Positions 58,201 to 64,000 of a stretch of DNA of 64,000 nucleotides are shown in pieces (position 1 is the stretch's first letter; each line of letters begins with the position of its first letter). The stretch is taken from the NCBI GenBank assembly GCA_028455995.1, contig JABELC010000002.1, forward strand, positions 2,976,001-3,040,000, given 5' to 3'. Both the position numbers and the translations under genes were made by a program. This DNA is from Scleromitrula shiraiana. Taxonomy: Eukaryota; Ascomycota; Leotiomycetes; Helotiales; Sclerotiniaceae. The notes beneath the pieces were generated by a model. It was not told the origin of the DNA, did not search any database, and saw only the letters and a list, made by a program, of their open reading frames with translations.

Positions 58201-61200
58201 CCAGTCGGTGAGTGCAATCCTGGCGGGCTAGAATCCATCCTCGCATTGGGTCTAGAATCTACAATAACCCGAAGTTTCAAAGAAAGAGACGAAGTTCATC
58301 ACACTTCCCCTTTTGTTTTCATTACTGACGCTAAGTTCTGCGTAGGACATGAACCGCCTGTCATTGTCACGGTTGATGGTGTTAAATCAGTTGAGGAGGC
58401 TGAGGAGGAGACTGGGACTGGAGAGGCTGAGGCGATAGAGGGGGAGGAATTGATTGCCGGTTTGTGGATGAAGAATTTGCCATCTATGCCATTGCTAATG
58501 AGATGTAACAGAGGATGTTTCTGAACCTAAAGAGCATGCCGCTGAGGCTGTAGAGGAAACAACTGAGAACCATGATCCTGAATCTGTACCAGAAAGTGAC
58601 CAAAAAGCGGTTCAGAATGTAGAGAACGAAGCACTTACAGGTGAGTTGCAATATCTTTTTGACATCAAGTCTTTCTGGTGTTAATACAAAATCTATTTAG
58701 AATCTACCGCTGAAGAGCTTGCTCCCATCGAAGAATCTAAGGGTGAACTGATTATCATTGAAGAAACCCCAGTAGAAGAAGCCCATACAGAGGAAGAACT
58801 TCAGGTCCCAGTCCAAGAACCATCAGTTGAAGAAACTGTTGTTCCCGAAGCTTCAGAACCCAATCCAGCGAACGATGACCTCCATTCCGAGGCCAACATT
58901 GACATCTCAAACGAAGAGAAAGCGGAAGAGAATCCCCTGGATAACCAGCATACAGAGATAGCTGACCAGGACCCACATCAAGAGGAAGCAGAGAAAACTA
59001 TTGCTGCCGAGAAGCCAGAAAACTATCCAGCAAATAATGAATCACCGCTTGAGGTCAATACTGCGGATAGCGCCAATGAAGTAATAGTGGAAGAACCCGT
59101 TACCAAGGAGCAACAACAGGAGACAAATACCACAAATCTAGACGAAAAAGAACCTGAGGAGATCGTGACTGATGAGAAGAAACCGGATGCGAATATCGAA
59201 GTCGAGGAAGCTATTATAAAAGATCCAGAGCCTGTCGCTCAAAATGATGAAACCGATACGACTAACAAGGAGGCTGTCCCGGATGATGAAATCAATACTA
59301 ACGAACAAGCACCCGAAGCATCTGTTATTCAGGAGTCTGATATCCAAGAACCAGACGCGAATATTCCAGTTGAAGAGGCTGTTGTTGAGAGTCAAGAGCC
59401 AATATGTCATAATGATGAGGTTGATCCGGCTAGCAACTCCGAAGCACCCATTGCTCAAGAATCCAACGAACCCAATAGTGGCACCGTAGATACTCAACCA
59501 GTTCACGAGGAGATAAAGGTGGATCGTTCAGAAGAGGAACATGTTACCGAAAATGTTATTGCCGAGCCATTAAGCGAAAACAATGCGAAAGATTTAGACA
59601 GAGAAAATGTCGCCGAAGATATGATTGCTGGGCCACCAAGCGAGGAAAATGTGGCAGATAACACGATTCCAAAATCTGTCGGCGACGAAGATTCCGTTCC
59701 TCTACCACCCGCCCAAGCTCCACCAACAGTTCCAATCGCAGAACAAGTACCCGAGCCCGGTGTCGTAAAAGAGGCTGAACATGAAGCCCCGGAACCAGAC
59801 GTAGTTGCTCCTCCAGCTGAAAAGAAACAGGAGATCATAGGGGATAGTAAGGTAGTTCAGAAAGAGCCTTCAATAACAAATGGAACTGCGGCTATTGCCG
59901 TTGCCGGAATTACAGGAGCAGTTATAACTGGAGGATTGAATAACAAGGAACAGCAGCCACGGCCGGAAACCGATAAAGAATTAATCAACGAGCGAGCGCA
60001 AAGTGAAAAGAGTGATGATAGACCACCAATTGTTACCGCTCACGGGTCTGAAAGACGTAGGCATAGAAGTTCTCGACATTCATTTAGTCATCATGAACCG
60101 AAGCGATATGATGATTATCATAGTTCAAGGAGACCGGAGGAGACCACTCGTCGTCGAAGACATTCTCATGGCCACAAGAGTCATACAGATGGAGAGCATT
60201 CTCATCGACGTAGATCAAGCTACAGAGGCAGTGAACGCTTCGAACGAAGTGAAAAAAGTGAAAAAAGTGAGAGGGGCGAGAGGAGCGAAAGAAGTGATAG
60301 AGAAGAGGCTGCTCGTGACATTTCTCCGCCAAAGCCAACAAAGCCAGTCCGACGCGATAGTGCGGTAAGTGTCAGCGATGATCGAGAGCGTCGACATCGT
60401 CATCACAAAGATCGGACTCCCGAAGAACAGGAAGCTCACGATCGACGAAAGGAGGAACGTCGTGCAGCGAAGATTGCCGAGCAAGAAGCGCATGATCGAC
60501 GAAAGGAAGAGCGTGCAGCTAGAGATGCTGAAGAGCAGGAAGCTCACGAACGACGCAAAGAAGAGCGTGCTGCAAAGAGAAGGGCGGCGATTGAGGCCGA
60601 GGAAGCACTTATGGAAAGAGAAAGGGAGAAGGAAAAAGAGAAACCTGCTGAAACTCTCAAATTGTCGGGTATTTCGAGACTGTTGGGATCACGTAAAGAG
60701 AAAAAGAATGTGGTTCTGCCGCAACCAATCATTTCTGACGAAAACGATAAGATCAAACCCCGACTACTTAATCTCAAAAGTGGCCAAAGTGAGGTTACTA
60801 GCCCATTCGTGGCAAACGCCGAACCACATATCAAAGAAAGAGTTGTTTCAAGCGGACGATCGAGAGGGTATTCCATCGACAAAGATAGTAATGGGATATC
60901 GGTCGATATCGAGCCACCTCAGTTTGATCTGAAACCCGAACGACCAAGATTAAACACATTAGGGCGATCTAATTCCGAGAAAAAATCTTCCTCCCATTCT
61001 CATTCTAATTCCCATCATTCGCACTCCTCATACCACAAGGAACTCCGCCGATCATCTCGAAAAGAGCCCCCTACTCCCACACGACGTGAGTCCACGCGGG
61101 AGAAATATAGATCAGAGGAAGAAAGAGAAGCACGTCGTGCTCGAAGAGAAATAGAACGGGTACGAAGAAAAGCCGAAGAAGAATTAGAACAGGAAACTCG

Positions 61201-61597
61201 TCTTCAGCGTGAAAAAATTGATGATGAACGACGTGCTCGACGTGAAGAGCGGAGGAAGAAGAGAGAGGCGGAGGAGAAAATTGATAGGGGAGGACCACCG
61301 CTATCACCTCCTTTACATCCACCACCACCACCACCACCACCACTACCACCGGCAGAACCAAACGCAGCCGTAGAACAAGACCAAGAAGTAGTTATGGATG
61401 AAGAGCCTAGAGTAGGCGAGAGACCATCGAGAACAGATCGACGATCATCAAAATCGCACCATCATCATAGTTCTCGGAATGCGCGACCCGAGATGCAGAG
61501 GGCGAGGAGTTCTCGAGTTCCTGCCGAGAAACCGGCCGAGAAGAAAGGGGCTTTGAAAAGCTTGTTTGCTTTGGGGAAGAAGGTCTTTGCTTCTTGA
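52254..61597 (+). CDS. giant GNAT acetyltransferase with acidic and Arg/His-rich low-complexity extension
   Basis: Eleven exons: 52254-56376, 56433-56480, 56534-56635, 56806-57408, 57498-57566, 57636-57872, 57938-58015, 58121-58207, 58346-58459, 58512-58640 and 58701-61597. They give 2828 residues. Residues of about 18-255 form a GNAT fold: VFLDACDIREKVFVHEQGAV, PVGTIRITPYP, YLRLGRLCLLSEYRGKGYAD (the acetyl-CoA loop) and HARETAVKVWERNGFVVDEE. The same exon runs on into more than 1000 Glu/Ser/Thr-rich residues with Lys-rich patches (KKTKKDKKSKKRKK). The last exon ends in an Arg/His/Ser-rich part, three tandem EQEAHDRRKEER-like repeats, a Pro run, and a basic C-terminus. All ten introns are in phase 1, so every internal exon is symmetric. 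The acetyl acceptor is unknown; a nuclear or cytoskeletal scaffold role is a guess. Confidence 0.83.
60415..60575 (+). repeat. coding tandem repeat, EQEAHDRRKEER type
   Basis: Three consecutive 16-19-residue copies, EEQEAHDRRKEERRA, EQEAHDRRKEERAAR and EQEAHERRKEERAAK, lie inside the large gene. They should form a charged single alpha helix or coiled coil. Confidence 0.85.
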
Positions 61598-62188
61598 ATT
61601 GATGAATGGACGAATGAATGAATGAGCACATACTTATCTGGTGTGATAAAAGCAACGATAACACTAATGATTGTACGACATTATGGGAACGCTAGCAATG
61701 TTTTTGATTCAATTTTTTGTTTATTTGTTGGCTTTGTTTGATTGAAAAGCGCATCTCACTTCACTTTACTTCGCTTCTTGATTGGTATTATGTTTTTATA
61801 TGATTGTGGAACGAATGATATGTTATGATAGTTATGGGTGGATGACTCGATTATTTTTGGGGATTTGTAATGATTTATGACATACTTGTTGGATATATGC
61901 ATTGCTAGTCTTGGGAGGATTTACTGAGATACTTTACGCGTTTGTATCTTCAATGTACTTATTATTACCTATTTCTTAATCTTGGAGGATTGAAATTGAA
62001 GAGGTCTTGGGGGCCTTCTGATTCTTAATGCCTAATCCATTCATAACTAGCAATCATCAATGCAACTAGTGAACTTGAAGTTAGACATCTCTTCATTCTA
62101 TACATAACTTGTAAATCTAAAGATGTGCATATCAAAGTCATTCATCTATGATAATATTCCAATCCAACACATGATCCCAACCATCCAC
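61598..62188. other. intergenic, convergent 3' ends
   Basis: About 590 bases between two convergent genes. A GAATGAATGAAT run at about 61610-61625 and AT-rich sequence. No gene was seen. Confidence 0.45.
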
Positions 62189-63176
62189 TTATTTCAAAAC
62201 CATCCCACCATTAGCACAAACAACTTGCCCAGTACACCACCCAGCATCGCTCGTACACAACATACCCACAATACCCCCAATCTCACTAGTATAAGCTGGT
62301 CTACCCCCCGCATTCTCCGCATCATCAACCAAATCCTGATCATCAATCTCTGGTCTGATTTCACTTCCCGGAGTTGCCATAATCCACGGTCTCAAACTCT
62401 TTTTAAATTCTGCCGTCGTTCCAGCCCACATATCAGTCTTGACTGGGCCGGGATTGATCGAATTGACCGTGGCACGATTATTGAGTTCTCGTGCCCATGT
62501 CCGTGTCATTGCGTCCACAGCGGCTTTAGTACCGCCGTAGACGGTTTGACCGGCAAATCCAGTGGAACTGGATACTGATGAGAGGTTTACGATGCGGCCG
62601 GATCGATCGTGGGGGAGATATTCGAGGGCAGCTTGTAGAAGGAGGAGGGGTCCTAATACATTGATTCTGTATTGCCGTTCGAAATCTTCGGTGGTAATAT
62701 CGGGTATTAATCGGTTGACAGATACTCCAGCATTATTGATCAAAATATCAATTTGAAATTTCTCGTTTTGGGAGAAATGGCTTTTGGTTGTGTTTATGAT
62801 ATGGTCTGCGCCTGCTTTTTGAGATACATCGGCTTGAACTACTAGAGTTTTAACGCCAAATTTATCTTGTAGAGACTTAGAAAGCTCATTTGTGGGCTCA
62901 GTGGAAGATTCTGATGTATAATTCAAGACAATATTGGCACCTTTGGAGGCAAGATTCTCTGCTATGGCAGCTCCAATTCCTGAAATTGGTTTGGTTAGCA
63001 GCCGTTTATAATTACAGTATCTGGCAAATAATTGTATAGGAATAACTAATACGAAGGAAATGGGAAAAGATTTCTAGATGAAACTTACCTCTTGAAGCTC
63101 CAGTAACAATGACCAATTTCCCTTCTAAAGGTCTATAACCCCTTTCTCCTGTTTTTGTAGTTTCCTGTGAAGCCAT
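62189..63176 (-). CDS. classical short-chain dehydrogenase (3-oxoacyl-ACP reductase-like)
   Basis: Two minus-strand exons, 63089-63176 and 62189-62979, give 292 residues. The cofactor motif TGASRGIG is completed across the intron (GTAAGT to TTTCAG). Other classical marks are ILINNAGVSV, the catalytic Ser in IVNLSSVSSSTGF and the YxxxK in YGGTKAAVDAMTR, then INPGPVKTDMWAG. The C-terminal CTGQVVCANGGM is typical of FabG/glucose-dehydrogenase-like SDRs. The family reduces ketones with NADPH; the substrate is unknown. No signal peptide is present. It is divergent from NAA10. Confidence 0.92.
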
Positions 63177-63764
63177 TGCGTACTATGCCCTAGATATATA
63201 CTGCTGGTATGATTGATTGATCTCAATAGTAATTTTTTAACAATGAAGAGCAAGAAAGTATTCAGATTAATTTATCAAACAGATATGTACAAGAAATCAT
63301 CTATTTCACAACATCAACAACAACAGCGATCTTTCCACCCTTTTATACTTCTTCCTCTCTCCCTTTCCCCCCTTCCCCCCTTCCCACCGGAGCTTCACGC
63401 ACCAGATACCCCACTCCACACTATTTTCTCGCTGCTCTTTGGCGGGGTCACCTATCGGTACCAAATATAAATTATTCCGGGGTCAAGTTATTGACTTAAG
63501 CGCACCAATTAAAGAGACAATTGAAAGAAAGCTCTTTGCTTTCTAACCCGCCCCGCTAACAACGAACAATATTAAGGTTCCTCTTATTGTGTAGCCAGCC
63601 TTGTTATACGAAGATCCGAATCTATAGCTTTCACACAATTCCCCAATTTAGAACTCTATAAACTTACCATTATAGAAATCCACCAACTATCATTCCCCTG
63701 AAGATATACCTGAGCAACCCAAAGGAAAAAGGAAAGAAAAAAAAGAAAAACTACAACCGCAATC
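63177..63764. other. divergent promoter of the SDR and NAA10
   Basis: About 590 bases. A C/T-rich run occurs at about 63351-63390, and GGTACCAAATATAAAT at about 63458. No gene was seen. Confidence 0.45.
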
Positions 63765-64000
63765 ATGGATATTCGACTCCTCCGACCATCTGATCTCCCC
63801 CACGTCCAACACGCAAACATAACCAACCTCCCCGAAAAGTACGCCTTCCCCCTCCTTCCCTTCTCTGTTCCTCCCCTTTTCCTTCCCCAAACTAACCATC
63901 CACCCCTTCTCCTAGTTATTTCATGAAATACTACCTCTACCACGCACTCAACTGGCCCCAACTATCCTACGTCGCAGTCGACGTATCGCGCCCCCAAAAG
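63765..64000 (+). CDS. NAA10: N-alpha-acetyltransferase catalytic subunit Naa10/Ard1, 5' part
   Basis: Exon 1 is 63765-63838 and exon 2 starts at 63916 and runs past the window. The start MDIRLLRPSDLPHVQHANIT, then NLPENYFMKYYLYHALNWPQ with the intron inside the Asn codon, and LSYVAVDV are the diagnostic N-terminus of Ard1. Naa10 with Naa15 forms NatA on the ribosome and acetylates the N-termini of nascent chains starting with Ser, Ala, Thr, Gly or Cys. The acetyl-CoA motif lies beyond the window. Confidence 0.93.

Overview
The window is nuclear DNA of a filamentous ascomycete. The genes are spaced, carry short GT-AG introns of about 42-140 nt with CTAAC/CTGAC branch sites, and include ascomycete-specific families. 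Gene content and style suggest a leotiomycete of the Botrytis/Sclerotinia kind; this is inferred from sequence feel, not from a search. I rebuilt exon-intron structures by hand from splice signals, reading frame and family motifs. About 25 genes can be supported. Housekeeping genes include RPL3, VPS36, a THP3/SAC3-family gene, BEM1, thymidylate synthase, an MTP18 homologue, ATP synthase subunit K, a CUZ1-like AN1 zinc-finger gene and the 5' end of the NatA catalytic subunit.

Layout. 0-9 kb: a possible gene remnant at the left edge, an NAD(P)-binding protein, an intracellular-type GH43, a secreted GH18 chitinase and an MFS drug exporter. 9.8-13.1 kb: RPL3 and a conserved unknown. 14.3-17.4 kb: three minus-strand paralogues of a small cysteine-rich, probably zinc-binding family, with an AT-rich degenerate repeat between two of them. 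Two more members lie at 45.0-46.3 kb. 17.8-22.2 kb: VPS36 and THP3, divergent. 22.2-29.4 kb: a gene-free, microsatellite-rich stretch before BEM1. 32.7-44 kb: a MULE/FAR1-type DNA-binding protein, thymidylate synthase, an SDR with a disrupted tail, a hexapeptide acetyltransferase, an MTP18-like gene, ATP19 and an SMP-30-type lactonase. 46.6-51.1 kb: a STAND-type N-domain protein with a Gln-rich linker, and the AN1 protein. 52.3-61.6 kb: one very large gene in which a GNAT acetyltransferase is followed by more than 2500 residues of acidic and then Arg/His-rich low-complexity sequence, cut by ten introns that are all in phase 1. 62.2-64 kb: an SDR and NAA10, divergent.

Genes here act individually; there are no operons and no clear secondary-metabolite cluster. 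The least ordinary items are the small-Cys family with its shared phase-0 intron, the GNAT/low-complexity fusion with all-symmetric exons, the disrupted SDR, and the (TATGG)11-(TATAG)22 array. Mobile DNA is represented at most by the AT-rich island near 15.3 kb and a two-copy repeat near 44.75 kb.
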